Positions 1 through 8,739 of a stretch of DNA of 48,043 nucleotides are shown piece after piece (within the stretch, counting starts at the first letter, position 1; each line of letters opens with the position of its first letter). Both the position numbers and the translations under genes were made by a program. This DNA is from Planctomycetota bacterium (GTDB lineage Bacteria; Planctomycetota; MHYJ01; JACQXL01; JACRIJ01). The stretch is from NCBI GenBank assembly GCA_016220095.1, contig JACRIJ010000128.1, positions 1 through 48,043 of the forward strand, written 5' to 3'. Below the pieces are notes generated by a model, which searched no databases, was not told the origin of the DNA, and saw nothing but the letters and a program-made list of their open reading frames with translations.

Positions 1-3000
1 CGCCAACAGGATTATCAATAGAAAGCAGGGCAGGCCCTTTTTCGGAAAACTCCGTAATTGCTCCGAAAGAATCAAGTTTGAGCGCGTACCACCTGATTGC
101 AAACACAGACAATTCCCGGTTAGCGGAAATAATGGTAACGTCTTTGGAATTACCGTTGTAGTCAATGGCAAAAGAAGGCGGGTTCTGGAGTTGATTTACA
201 ATGTTATAAGACCTTGACTGAGGCTGAATCTCGCCGGCGGTATTTACGGCAACAGAGTTAAACTGGTAAGAATCCTGGCCTGTTTTTCTCAAATAAACTA
301 TTACGAAAAACTTATGTTCACTGTCAAAAACTATCTTGGGATAAAAATGCGCAGAATCCGGCGGGGAAACCTGGTCAACTATCACCGGTGAAAGGCCTGA
401 AATTTGCGTTTCCTGGCGTGTCAGGAGCTGGTATTTCAGCATATACGCGCCGGTATTGTCTTCTTCTTCCCACACAACCAGCTGTTTTGTCTGGCCTTCC
501 ATAGGCGCTATGGCTGTCTCCGGGCTCGTTATCTTCAGGGCCGTATTATTTGTTATTCCCGAATAATTGAGCGGCAGAGGCATCAGAGTACCTGCGTTAG
601 CGGGACTGATTTCTTCGGCAACCAATGCCTTGATTCTTTCCTTACCTGCAATATCGCCTAATTTATATCCCACTGCAGGCAGAGTTCCGTCTGCTAAAGT
701 CGGCAAAACTAAAGGATAGGAATTATCATAGTCCCAGAATTGTCCGTCACCTTCAAGGCGCTGATATGCTATGGCCTGGCCCTGCACCGGATTGCCGTAG
801 GCGTCAAGTGTCTGGATATTCAGGAAATCGGGAAGTGTCGTATTTATCCAGGCCTGTTGCATATCGCCCTGGAGTTTGCGTATTGAATCCGCATTTCCTG
901 CGCTGACGTTTATGACTGCATTACCGCTGATGGAAGAATCGTCAAGCAGTGATACGTCTACTGTCTGCGTACCTGCACTAACAAAAATGAGCGTATCAAG
1001 AAGTGTCTTTATTCCCTGATCAGCCGGTGTGAAGTTCACGTAAAGGGTGTCAAGATACCAGGATTTACCCCAGGCATCCGTAGTGCCGGACTGGCTGAGC
1101 CGCACTATACCGTCAAAAGCCACTGGATAGCCGGTATTGCTGAGACCTTTAATTGTAACGCCTGCAGGATAACCGGCAATGCTTATTGTCTCTGAAAGAG
1201 TAACTTCAAAGTGGTCAAGGATTGCGGGTTCGCCGGCAACCTGGACGAGCATTCCATTAAGTTGCGTTACCTGGGCTGAGATGCGTTTATTTACGGTATC
1301 TACAGTTGAAGGCAGGGCTATCCATAAGGATGTATTTGTATCATAATAATAGATTTTCAGTTCAGCTTCTATTATTCCGAACGACGTCGCGGTAACGGAG
1401 TCATAAGTCAGAGTAATGGTTATCGGCTGGGCAAATTGCAGTCCATCCGGAAGAAAATCAACTGCCGGGCTGACTGTGAAAACGCCCTGTGCCTGGGAAG
1501 GAGGATTGGGTTCGTACAGCATGTAGAGTGGCGTACTTTGGTTAAGCGCTCCTGCGGGAATTATTAGTACAGTATTATAAATCGGGTTTTGCGGATCGGT
1601 TACTGTCAACGTACCGCCGATTTCAGGGTCAACTGCCTGGAATGCGTCAACAACGGTAAAGCTATATGATGCGGCTATAGCAGTGTTTCCCGCGAAGTCT
1701 TTCAAACCCGTAATTTGCAGGTTATAGGTTTTACCTTTTTGCAGGTCAGATGACGGCGTATATGAAAAGCCGTCAGAAGAAACATTGGCAGAGATTGTAA
1801 TGTCTATAGGCGTTGTTCCCTGCATACCGAAATAAAGCACGGTATTTGTAATATCAACGCCTGTAGCGTTGTCAGTGAACTGGCCGCTAATGATTGGCCG
1901 TACAGAATCGCTGAATCCCTGCGGCGTTACGTTACTGATAACAGGCGCGACAGAATCCGCAAAAATGGTGAATTCCGAAGAGACCGTTGGCGTGACGTTT
2001 CCCGCGTTATCTTTCAAACCGATTATTTGCAGGGAATATGTTTTCAGATTTTGAAGGTTTTCAGAAGGAGTATAAGAAAAAGCGCTGTTGGTAATTTGCG
2101 AAAGCGCGGTGATGTCTGAGAGAGATGAGCCTTGCGGGCCGAACAAAATCTGTATAGCAGAAATATCAACGCCGCTTGAGGTATCGGAAAAATTGGCTGA
2201 AAGAGCTGGTTTGAAGACGTCTATAGTACCTGTCGGCGCTATGTCTGTAATTACCGGCGCAGTAGCGTCTATTGTAAAGCTGAATGTCGTATCAGGCGCG
2301 GTATTGCCTGCAGTGTCTTTAAGATTCTTTATTATATATAGGTAGGTTTTTTCGTCAGAAAGGTTTTCGGCTGGGGTGTACGCAAAGCCTTGAAGAGTAA
2401 TTTGCGCGCTTGACGTTATGTCTGATAGAGGCGAGTTTTGTTCGCCGAAGAAAATCTGTAATGCGCTTATATCTATTGAGCCGGACATATCGGAAAATTG
2501 TACGCTTATCTGCGGTTTAAGGGAATTGGTGTATTCCTGCGGGGCGATATTAGTGATAACCGGCGGTGTCAGGTCTACCGTGAAAGTGATTGTTACTTCA
2601 GCAAGATTGCCGAATTCATCCTTAATGCTTGCGTAGATGGTATGCAGACCTTCGGCAAGAGCTTCGTTTTCCTGAACCTGATAAACGGCCTCTGTTGCGC
2701 TGACAGCGTTTTCATCGTTATCTTGTTCTTCGTCTGCTTCGTCATCGTCGTTGCCATACTCAACCTCGTCATCACCATTATGTTCATCGTCATTATCTGA
2801 ATCATGCGTTTCATCTTCGTCCGATTCGTTATGATTTACCTGTGTTTGTGGAAAAGTAAATGCTTTGACGATGCCGTCCAATTTACCGACAAAGGAATTC
2901 ATGTCTATTTTGCTGAATTCATCGGAAAATCTTACTATTATTAATGGTGTGGCGTCATTGATATAGGAGCCGTTGACAGGCTGATAAACGTAAATCTGCG

Positions 3001-3592
3001 GCGGAGCCGAGTCTATTATTACCGTTACCGATTTGGGTTGCGCAGTACGAAGTATCTGGTCATTACCGTTTTTCAAAATACGGTGCAATTCAGAGGAAAA
3101 CGTAATTGTGTAATTTCCGGAAGGCAAGGCCTGAGGCTGCCAAGAGACGGAGAAGTTTTTTTCCAGCCGCACCTGCCCCATAGGGTCAGGCTGTTCCTGG
3201 GGGCTCGTGGGAGCAACGGGTTCTTCACCATTTGAAGACCAGACTGTCGCGCCGGCGGAATTTGTTGCTGTCCAGGTATAGTTTACTTTATAGGTTTGAC
3301 CTGACTGGTCACCATCATTATCATTTTTGTTGCCGTTTTTACCGTTACCGTTATTGTTATCATGTTCATCTGATGCGCCGGATGCCAGGCCCGCGACCAA
3401 TTTGATTTCAACTTCAGACGAAAGCGCAAAACTGCCCGTAGAGCCGATTTTTTCAGGAGTAATCTCCAGTTCAGTAATGGACAGCTGGTTTTCGCTATTG
3501 TTGTCTTCATCGGCATTTGCATGATACAAAGCAAATGATGACAAAAGGAGCGCTACAGCGGCCAATAATCTTTTTCCATACAAACAGCACAT
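1..3592 (-). CDS. Secreted multi-domain Ig-like surface protein, C-terminus outside window
   Basis: An open frame of 1,197 codons runs from ATG 3592 off the left edge without a stop, so the C-terminus is missing. An AGGGGG ribosome site sits about 8 bases upstream. The N-terminus is a signal peptide (core LLAAVALLLSSFAL). Residues of about 340-645 form three tandem bacterial Ig-like repeats of roughly 100 residues, starting PPVITNIAP, APVITDIAP and APVISNVTP. A ZU5-like domain follows at about 655-795 (LIIPAGALN, PDGLQFAQPITITLTY), then an invasin/Big_1-like stretch. Two low-complexity inserts rich in Asp, Asn, Gly and Glu lie near residues 75-95 and 255-300. No catalytic motif was seen. It is inferred to be a long extracellular adhesin or surface-layer stalk; the ligand cannot be read from sequence. 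It is monocistronic as far as visible. Confidence 0.85.
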   Translation of the reverse strand, partial: MCCLYGKRLLAAVALLLSSFALYHANADEDNNSENQLSITELEITPEKIGSTGSFALSSEVEIKLVAGLASGASDEHDNNNGNGKNGNKNDNDGDQSGQTYKVNYTWTATNSAGATVWSSNGEEPVAPTSPQEQPDPMGQVRLEKNFSVSWQPQALPSGNYTITFSSELHRILKNGNDQILRTAQPKSVTVIIDSAPPQIYVYQPVNGSYINDATPLIIVRFSDEFSKIDMNSFVGKLDGIVKAFTFPQTQVNHNESDEDETHDSDNDDEHNGDDEVEYGNDDDEADEEQDNDENAVSATEAVYQVQENEALAEGLHTIYASIKDEFGNLAEVTITFTVDLTPPVITNIAPQEYTNSLKPQISVQFSDMSGSIDISALQIFFGEQNSPLSDITSSAQITLQGFAYTPAENLSDEKTYLYIIKNLKDTAGNTAPDTTFSFTIDATAPVITDIAPTGTIDVFKPALSANFSDTSSGVDISAIQILFGPQGSSLSDITALSQITNSAFSYTPSENLQNLKTYSLQIIGLKDNAGNVTPTVSSEFTIFADSVAPVISNVTPQGFSDSVRPIISGQFTDNATGVDITNTVLYFGMQGTTPIDITISANVSSDGFSYTPSSDLQKGKTYNLQITGLKDFAGNTAIAASYSFTVVDAFQAVDPEIGGTLTVTDPQNPIYNTVLIIPAGALNQSTPLYMLYEPNPPSQAQGVFTVSPAVDFLPDGLQFAQPITITLTYDSVTATSFGIIEAELKIYYYDTNTSLWIALPSTVDTVNKRISAQVTQLNGMLVQVAGEPAILDHFEVTLSETISIAGYPAGVTIKGLSNTGYPVAFDGIVRLSQSGTTDAWGKSWYLDTLYVNFTPADQGIKTLLDTLIFVSAGTQTVDVSLLDDSSISGNAVINVSAGNADSIRKLQGDMQQAWINTTLPDFLNIQTLDAYGNPVQGQAIAYQRLEGDGQFWDYDNSYPLVLPTLADGTLPAVGYKLGDIAGKERIKALVAEEISPANAGTLMPLPLNYSGITNNTALKITSPETAIAPMEGQTKQLVVWEEEDNTGAYMLKYQLLTRQETQISGLSPVIVDQVSPPDSAHFYPKIVFDSEHKFFVIVYLRKTGQDSYQFNSVAVNTAGEIQPQSRSYNIVNQLQNPPSFAIDYNGNSKDVTIISANRELSVFAIRWYALKLDSFGAITEFSEKGPALLSIDNPVG

Positions 3593-3911
3593 AAAGGTTT
3601 CCCCCTGAAAAAATAACCCACTGAATTCATAGAACAATAAGGGGCGCAACGACGAAGCAGTAAAACTATAAAGCAACAAACCGCAACCAAGACGAGCCAC
3701 GAAGACGCCCTTCGCTAAACGCTCAGGGTAAACTTAGTCACGAAGATTTAAGAGGAAAACATTTCGTATCCATCGTCGTATCCTGTTAATCCGGCACATC
3801 CGATGTAAATAACGACGTCTGCGGACGACTATTCACATGGATATACCCTTCGTTTCACTCAAGGGTTGCGACAGGATACCCAGGATAACGAACGATGTTA
3901 GGAATAAGAGA
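3593..3911. repeat. Non-coding gap made of nested short repeats
   Basis: No gene is seen. The stretch contains a CACGAAGA-type repeat (about 3696-3750) interrupted by a CCCTTCG...GGTAAACTTAG unit (about 3708-3738). It also holds a GTATCCTG...CAGGATAC pair around a second CCCTTCG unit (about 3848-3880). The same units recur near 12319, 17868 and 17933. Confidence 0.6.
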
Positions 3912-4868
3912 CTAACGTAACTTCGTTATAATATCTTTCACACGACTATCGAGAGCGCTGTTAAACACGGTATCCACTTTAGAACGCGCATCATCCGTAC
4001 CTATATCCACGAGCATTTTTATAGCGGTTGTCAGTACCACGTCATTTACACTACTGTCTGCGGAACTAATGAAATCCGACAGAATCCCGGATTGCTCAGT
4101 CTGGACTAATTCAGTCAGTCGGCCGAGAAGAGCTATCTTAACATTAGTTACAGAAGTTTTATCCTTGAGAGCTTCCAGAAGCTTGGCCTTACCTTCGGCA
4201 GTGGTAATATCCATTGACGAAACGTTACTTACCTCATTTCTGATAGATTCCTTTTCAGCGATGACCTGAATAAGTTCCTGTTTTACATCTTCAGGGAGGC
4301 TGGAAGAGGCAATTTCCAATGTTGAAATTGCGGTGCTGATAGAAGAAAGCATTTCTATTACGTCATTCTGTTCGGTTTGCGTATTTGCCTGGGCATAAAT
4401 AGCAAGCAATCCTTTTACTGCGAGAGGCTCTTTCATGGAAGCAACGGCGTTGACAATGTATCTTTTAGACTCAGCGGTATTTTCGGCGGTGTAAAGACCG
4501 GCGAGAGAATCAAGAGCGGCTACATCGTTAAACTGAGCAAGAGTTTTAACGAGTTCATTTTTAATGCCGGAATTGGTTTCTGATTTTATGGAATCCGTGA
4601 GCGGGCCTATTGACTTATCGCCGGACGAAAGGATTTCGTTTTTTGTTTTAGCAATAGAAGAGGCATCAGATTTCTGGATACCGGATTTCAGTTGAGAGAC
4701 GAGATCTTTGGAAGTGACTGGTTTAGCGGACTGTTCGGGACTTAAGCTGTTTTGTGAATTGGGACTGATGGGCGCTTGTGGAGTCGTAGACAAGGCAAAG
4801 TAAGCGATACCGGCTATCAAGAGACTTCCCAAAACAAGCAAAAATAATATTGGATTTCTAAAACTCAT
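3912..4868 (-). CDS. Membrane-anchored HEAT-like repeat protein
   Basis: 318 residues from ATG 4868. This start is preferred over the ATG 18 bases upstream because an AGGAGA ribosome site lies 7 bases before it and falls inside the longer frame. Residues of about 5-27 form one transmembrane or uncleaved signal segment (ILFLLVLGSLLIAGIAYFAL), followed by a Pro/Ser/Gln-rich linker. The rest is all-helical with a repeating pattern typical of HEAT/ARM repeats (for example IKNELVKTLAQFNDVAALDS and KRYIVNAVASMKEPLAVKGL). It probably faces the periplasm and acts as a binding scaffold. No catalytic residues or partner are apparent. It is a single gene with its own promoter. Confidence 0.75.
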   Translation of the reverse strand: MSFRNPILFLLVLGSLLIAGIAYFALSTTPQAPISPNSQNSLSPEQSAKPVTSKDLVSQLKSGIQKSDASSIAKTKNEILSSGDKSIGPLTDSIKSETNSGIKNELVKTLAQFNDVAALDSLAGLYTAENTAESKRYIVNAVASMKEPLAVKGLLAIYAQANTQTEQNDVIEMLSSISTAISTLEIASSSLPEDVKQELIQVIAEKESIRNEVSNVSSMDITTAEGKAKLLEALKDKTSVTNVKIALLGRLTELVQTEQSGILSDFISSADSSVNDVVLTTAIKMLVDIGTDDARSKVDTVFNSALDSRVKDIITKLR

Positions 4869-4902
4869 CCACTTTCTCCTAAACAATAACAGCTTATTTT
4901 TT

Positions 4903-4931
4903 TATTTAATCAAATATTGTGGAATTGTCAA
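4903..4931 (-). promoter_or_regulatory. Sigma-70-type promoter for the HEAT-like gene
   Basis: On the minus strand, TTGACA (4926-4931) is followed after 17 bases by TAAATA (4903-4908), leaving a leader of about 30 nt that includes the AGGAGA site. Confidence 0.6.
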
Positions 4932-4940
4932 GAGATATTT

Positions 4941-5933
4941 CTATTTTTTTAAGAGTTTTTTCGGACTAAACGCCGCTTTAACGGCATTTTCCGCGATACG
5001 GCGCAATTCCGGTCCGGTAAAATCTAAATTCTCCGCCAAAAGCCGGTATTCCTTATTTATGTTTGTCCTGAAAAATTCAGGGTCGTCCGAATTGACCGTT
5101 ACCGTAAGGCCCGCATCAAAAAGCCTGCGTACAGGATGTTTCTCCACCGTCTTTACCAGTCCTGTCCTTATATTGCTGGTAGGGCAGACCTCAAGCGGTA
5201 TGCGCTTATCCCTCAGGTATTCCATTAACCTGCGGTCTTTCACTGCCGCTATGCCGTGCCCGATGCGGTCAACCTTGAGCTTCAAAAGGGCATCCCATAT
5301 TGATTGCGGACCGGCATCCTCGCCGGCATGCGCGGTAAGTTTCAGGCCAGCATCTCCCGCCTTCCTGAAATGTTTCACGAAAAGTCTTGCCGGAAACCGC
5401 CTCTCGTCGCCCCCGATGGTTATCGCAACTACTCTCCTGTTTTTTGACTTTATAGCCAGATCAAGCATTTTCATAGCCAAGTCAGGCCCGATATTGCGCA
5501 CAAGATCAATTATAATGTTTATCTCCACACCCTGTTTCCTGTCTCCTGTCTTCTGTCTTCCGCCTGTCTCGCATCCCTCCAATACCGCGTCAAGCGCCTT
5601 AAAATAATCCAGTTTTTGCCTTAACACGGGTATGCACGGGGAAAAAATCAATTCGGCATACTCCACATTCTGTTTTATCAGGGAAGTGACGGCGTATTCC
5701 GCAAGGGTTTTATAATCTTCCGGCGACCTCATGCAATCCACCGCGAATGTAAATGCTTTTAGAAAACCGTCAAAACCGGGGTAATCATACAGCCTGCGCG
5801 CGTCCGCAAGGGAATTGACCTGTGAAATGATTTTGTGTTTCTTTATAAGCCCATACAGAAACCGCGGGCCTATAAAGCCTTCAAGATGAACGTGAAGTTC
5901 TGCCTTGGGAATTCCTTTCAGGGAAAAATTCAT
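4941..5933 (-). CDS. Adenosine deaminase-family hydrolase
   Basis: 330 residues of the zinc-dependent adenosine/AMP deaminase family, a cytosolic TIM barrel that removes the 6-amino group of adenosine or related nucleosides such as aminodeoxyfutalosine. Visible motifs: zinc ligands H14 and H16 in ELHVHLEG, HAGED (H202, catalytic E205), RIGHG (H226) and NSDDP (D283/D284). PTSNIRTG is also conserved. ATG 5933 is chosen over the GTG at 5942 because it overlaps the stop of the upstream glycosyltransferase as ATGA, suggesting translational coupling. Residues 121-136 (CETGGRQKTGDRKQGV) are encoded by a simple GACAGG/AGACAG repeat and look like an insertion in a surface loop. Which nucleoside it uses cannot be told from sequence. 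Confidence 0.88.
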   Translation of the reverse strand: MNFSLKGIPKAELHVHLEGFIGPRFLYGLIKKHKIISQVNSLADARRLYDYPGFDGFLKAFTFAVDCMRSPEDYKTLAEYAVTSLIKQNVEYAELIFSPCIPVLRQKLDYFKALDAVLEGCETGGRQKTGDRKQGVEINIIIDLVRNIGPDLAMKMLDLAIKSKNRRVVAITIGGDERRFPARLFVKHFRKAGDAGLKLTAHAGEDAGPQSIWDALLKLKVDRIGHGIAAVKDRRLMEYLRDKRIPLEVCPTSNIRTGLVKTVEKHPVRRLFDAGLTVTVNSDDPEFFRTNINKEYRLLAENLDFTGPELRRIAENAVKAAFSPKKLLKK

Positions 5934-6601
5934 ATAAAACACGCAAGTTGTTTGAGGTATTCAAGTATTTGCCTTGTGGAAAATTTGCTCGCACCCGCCT
6001 TGCGGTCCGTAAAGACATAAGGGATTTCCCTGACCGTCTTATATCTGCCCTTGACAAATACCTCAAGCCCTATCTTAAATCCTATAGTATTTATCTTATT
6101 CGTATCAATTATTTCTTTTTTGAAAAAGAAGAAGCCGGAAGTTGAATCCTTAACCGCAGTAAACGGCATGGCAAGCATGCACGCAACCCTTGAAGTGATT
6201 TGCCTTTTCAACGGCCAGCCATTGCATCCGCCGCCTTTGACATACCTGCTTCCGACGGCCAATTCGCATTCGCCCGCGAGTATCGGCCGGAGCATGCGCG
6301 GTATAAGTTCGGGCGGATGGCTCATATCCGAATCCATGACGCCGACTATACTGCCGGATGAAAGCCTTATACCGTCAACCACGGCGCTTGAGAGGCCTTT
6401 TTTGTCTTTTCGCACGATGACTTTTCCGTACTGCGGAGGAAGAACTTTTCCGGCAATCCCAGCCGTATTGTCCGGGGAATTATCGTCCACGACAATAATT
6501 TCGTATTTCAGGCCTGTCTTTTCCATAACCCCGAACAGGCGCTGGAGAAGTTCAACTATATTTCCGCTCTCGTTATATGTAGGAATTATTATTGAAATCA
6601 T
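5930..6601 (-). CDS. Family 2 glycosyltransferase, DPM1-like
   Basis: 223 residues beginning MISIIIPTYNE, the hallmark GT2/dolichol-phosphate-mannose-synthase start. Key features are the nucleotide-binding VVDDNSPD (residues 38-45), the DSD metal motif (D90, D92) followed by MSHPPE, and GSRYVKGG (117-124). It lacks the C-terminal membrane domain found in longer DPM1/GtrB proteins. It probably transfers a sugar from a nucleotide donor to polyprenyl phosphate at the inner membrane. The frame extends 18 codons upstream to a GTG, but that extension lies in repeat-like DNA, so ATG 6601 is preferred. Its stop overlaps the deaminase start by 4 bases. Confidence 0.85.
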   Translation of the reverse strand: MISIIIPTYNESGNIVELLQRLFGVMEKTGLKYEIIVVDDNSPDNTAGIAGKVLPPQYGKVIVRKDKKGLSSAVVDGIRLSSGSIVGVMDSDMSHPPELIPRMLRPILAGECELAVGSRYVKGGGCNGWPLKRQITSRVACMLAMPFTAVKDSTSGFFFFKKEIIDTNKINTIGFKIGLEVFVKGRYKTVREIPYVFTDRKAGASKFSTRQILEYLKQLACFI

Positions 6602-6969
6602 AATAGCCGAAATTAATAACGTTAATATCTTACAACTAAACTTCTCCTTCGGCACGCCTCAGGACAAGTTTGCAAAAAGCACAGAAGATTTATATGAAAA
6701 CTAACCACCGAAAGCACTGAATTCACTGAATCGCAATATATTATGCCGTTCTAAACAATCCCCTCCCCCTCAGATGGGGGAGGGACAGGGTGGGGGTGAA
6801 AACTCATTATCACCCTCCCCCTTGCCCCCTCCCATTCCCGACATTTTGGTCGGGACTTACTGCGGGTCGCAAGGGAGGGGGTAGAGACGCTAAATATACG
6901 TTTTCAGTGTGTTCGGTGTGTTCAGTGGTTAATTATCGTATTTCGTAGTTTTGGTTGAAAATTCAAACA
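6602..6969. repeat. Gap with an inverted-repeat element
   Basis: No gene is seen. Arms at about 6701-6730 (CTAACCACCGAAAGCACTGA) and 6900-6933 (reverse complement TTAACCACTGAACACACCGA) face each other. Between them lie a C-run/G-run palindrome (6760-6800) and a second one at 6810-6885. That second palindrome is interrupted by a hairpin TCCCGAC...GTCGGGA (6835-6855). Confidence 0.6.
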
Positions 6970-7713
6970 CTAATCTGTAAGCAATGCCGCGAAGTAACCT
7001 GCGCCGAAACCGTTATCAATATTTACGACAGCCACATTAGGCGTGCATGAATTAAGCATGGTCAAGAGAGGGGCTATGCCGTTAAAACTCGCGCCGTATC
7101 CGACGCTCGTAGGGACTGCCACTACCGGCTTATCCACCAGGCCTCCGACGACGCTCGCAAGCGCGCCTTCCATGCCGGCAACCACTATCACGGCCCTTGC
7201 GGCCTGGATTTCCCTGCTGTGGCTCAAAAGACGGTGTATCCCCGCGACGCCGACATCGTAAAGCGTCTTAACAGGGCAGTTCATCATTTCCGCGGTGACG
7301 CGCGCTTCTTCCGCTACAGGGATGTCTGAAGTGCCCGCGGTAACGACCATAATAACGCCTTTTTTCAACGGCTCATCCTTGATGCGCACCGTCACTGCGC
7401 GGGCCTGTTCGTTGTATTCCGCTTTTTTGTTTATTTTTTTAATAGCGCTGAAATGCAGTTTATCCGCCCGGGTCGCGAGAAGGTTACTGCCGTTCCGCAA
7501 TATTATTTCCGCTATTTTTGAAACCTGTTTTGGCGTTTTACGCTGGCAGAAAATAACCTCCGGGCATCCGCACCGCAGATGCCTGTGAGTATCAACATTG
7601 GCAAATCCAAGATTCTCAAAGGGAAGAGATTTCAATAAGACCAGCGCGTCATGCACGGACTTTTTACCGCCGGCCACGTCCCTTAGAATTCCTTCAAGCT
7701 TTTCTTTATGCAT
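6970..7713 (-). CDS. larB: LarB, nickel-pincer cofactor biosynthesis carboxylase/hydrolase
   Basis: 247 residues, the normal length for LarB. This family carboxylates and hydrolyses nicotinic acid adenine dinucleotide to pyridinium-3,5-biscarboxylic acid mononucleotide, the first step to the Ni-pincer cofactor of lactate racemase-like enzymes. The C-terminal half is PurE-like: VTAGTSDIPVAEEA, YDVGVAGIHRLL, VVAGMEGALASVVGGLV and VPTSVGYG. In the N-terminal motif, where the family usually has a Gly-rich GxPEVIFGxGKT, this protein reads GCPEVIFCQRKT. It lies 12 bases behind the phosphate transporter gene and is probably in the same operon. No larC or larE is in the window. No clear ribosome site is visible. 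Confidence 0.88.
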   Translation of the reverse strand: MHKEKLEGILRDVAGGKKSVHDALVLLKSLPFENLGFANVDTHRHLRCGCPEVIFCQRKTPKQVSKIAEIILRNGSNLLATRADKLHFSAIKKINKKAEYNEQARAVTVRIKDEPLKKGVIMVVTAGTSDIPVAEEARVTAEMMNCPVKTLYDVGVAGIHRLLSHSREIQAARAVIVVAGMEGALASVVGGLVDKPVVAVPTSVGYGASFNGIAPLLTMLNSCTPNVAVVNIDNGFGAGYFAALLTD

Positions 7714-7725
7714 AACTGCGAAACT

Positions 7726-8739
7726 CTATGAAGAAAAATACATGAAAATTTTTGTGGTGACAAACGCGATAAAGGCGCAAATAGGGAATGTCAATATCCA
7801 CGCGAGGGCAAGTTCTTTTCCCACGCCCCAGCGCACCGCGGAAAGGCGCCGCGTCGCCCCGACTCCCATAATTGTCGTCGTAATGCTGTGGGTTGTACTG
7901 AGAGGTATGCCCAGCATGGAAGCCATCTGTATCGTGCCGGCGGACGCGGTCTGGGCGGCAAAACCGTCAATAGGTTTAAGTTTTGTCAACCGCAGGCCCA
8001 TAGTCCTTATTATACGCCAACCGCCGAACATCGTGCCGAACCCCATGGTGACGGCGCAGATAACCATTACCCACATCGGGACTGAGAGGACGGTTATTTC
8101 AGCGGTACTGGACCCCCTGAAATATAACAGTATTGCAAGCGAAAATACCCCCATGAATTTCTGGCCGTCATTGCTCCCGTGGCTGAACGACATGAATGCC
8201 GAGGAAAGCAATTGCATTTTGCCGAAAACCTTCTGCACCTTATCAGGCCTTTTATTGCGCACCAAACGATAAAGAAACGTCGTAAAAAACATGCCTATTA
8301 AAAAACCGACAATTGATGAAAGTATAAGCCCTAATATTACCTTGCTCCATCCTTCCCAGAGCAATACTGACGGGCCGGCCTTGGCAAGACCCGCACCGGC
8401 AAGGCCCGCTATAAGTCCGTGGCTTTCACTCGTAGGTATTCCATAAAACCACGCAACCGTACTCCAGATAATAATGCCTATCATTGCCGCGGCAATAGTA
8501 TTTAAATCAATAATGTTCGGGTCAACAATGCCTTTGCCGATTGTAATGGCTACGGCCGTACCGGTAACAAGCGCGCCGACGAAATTCAGTACCGCGGCCA
8601 TAACCAGCGCGCTGAACGGCGACATTGCCCGGGTGGAAACCGCGGTGGCAATGGAATTCGGGGCGTCAGTCCAGCCATTGACGAATTCCGCCCACAGGAT
8701 AAGAACCAGAACTGGAATCACCGGCCAAATATCATGCAT
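7726..8739 (-). CDS. PiT-family inorganic phosphate transporter
   Basis: 337 residues, a polytopic inner-membrane protein of the PHO4/PiT family that takes up phosphate (or metal-phosphate) with a proton or sodium ion. The two inverted family signatures are present: GWTDAPNSIAT near residue 22 and SHGSNDGQKF in the second half. The accompanying PTSESHGLIAGLAGAG and PLSTTHSITTTIMGVGA segments are also there. The length matches the short bacterial and archaeal forms rather than the roughly 500-residue E. coli PitA. Its start overlaps the end of the DUF47 gene by 8 bases, the common DUF47-Pit pairing. Confidence 0.92.
   Translation of the reverse strand: MHDIWPVIPVLVLILWAEFVNGWTDAPNSIATAVSTRAMSPFSALVMAAVLNFVGALVTGTAVAITIGKGIVDPNIIDLNTIAAAMIGIIIWSTVAWFYGIPTSESHGLIAGLAGAGLAKAGPSVLLWEGWSKVILGLILSSIVGFLIGMFFTTFLYRLVRNKRPDKVQKVFGKMQLLSSAFMSFSHGSNDGQKFMGVFSLAILLYFRGSSTAEITVLSVPMWVMVICAVTMGFGTMFGGWRIIRTMGLRLTKLKPIDGFAAQTASAGTIQMASMLGIPLSTTHSITTTIMGVGATRRLSAVRWGVGKELALAWILTFPICAFIAFVTTKIFMYFSS

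Noticed and set aside
7598..8272. 224-residue plus-strand frame opposite the phosphate transporter
   Set aside because: The minus strand carries intact Pit motifs; the antisense frame has no recognisable feature or ribosome site.
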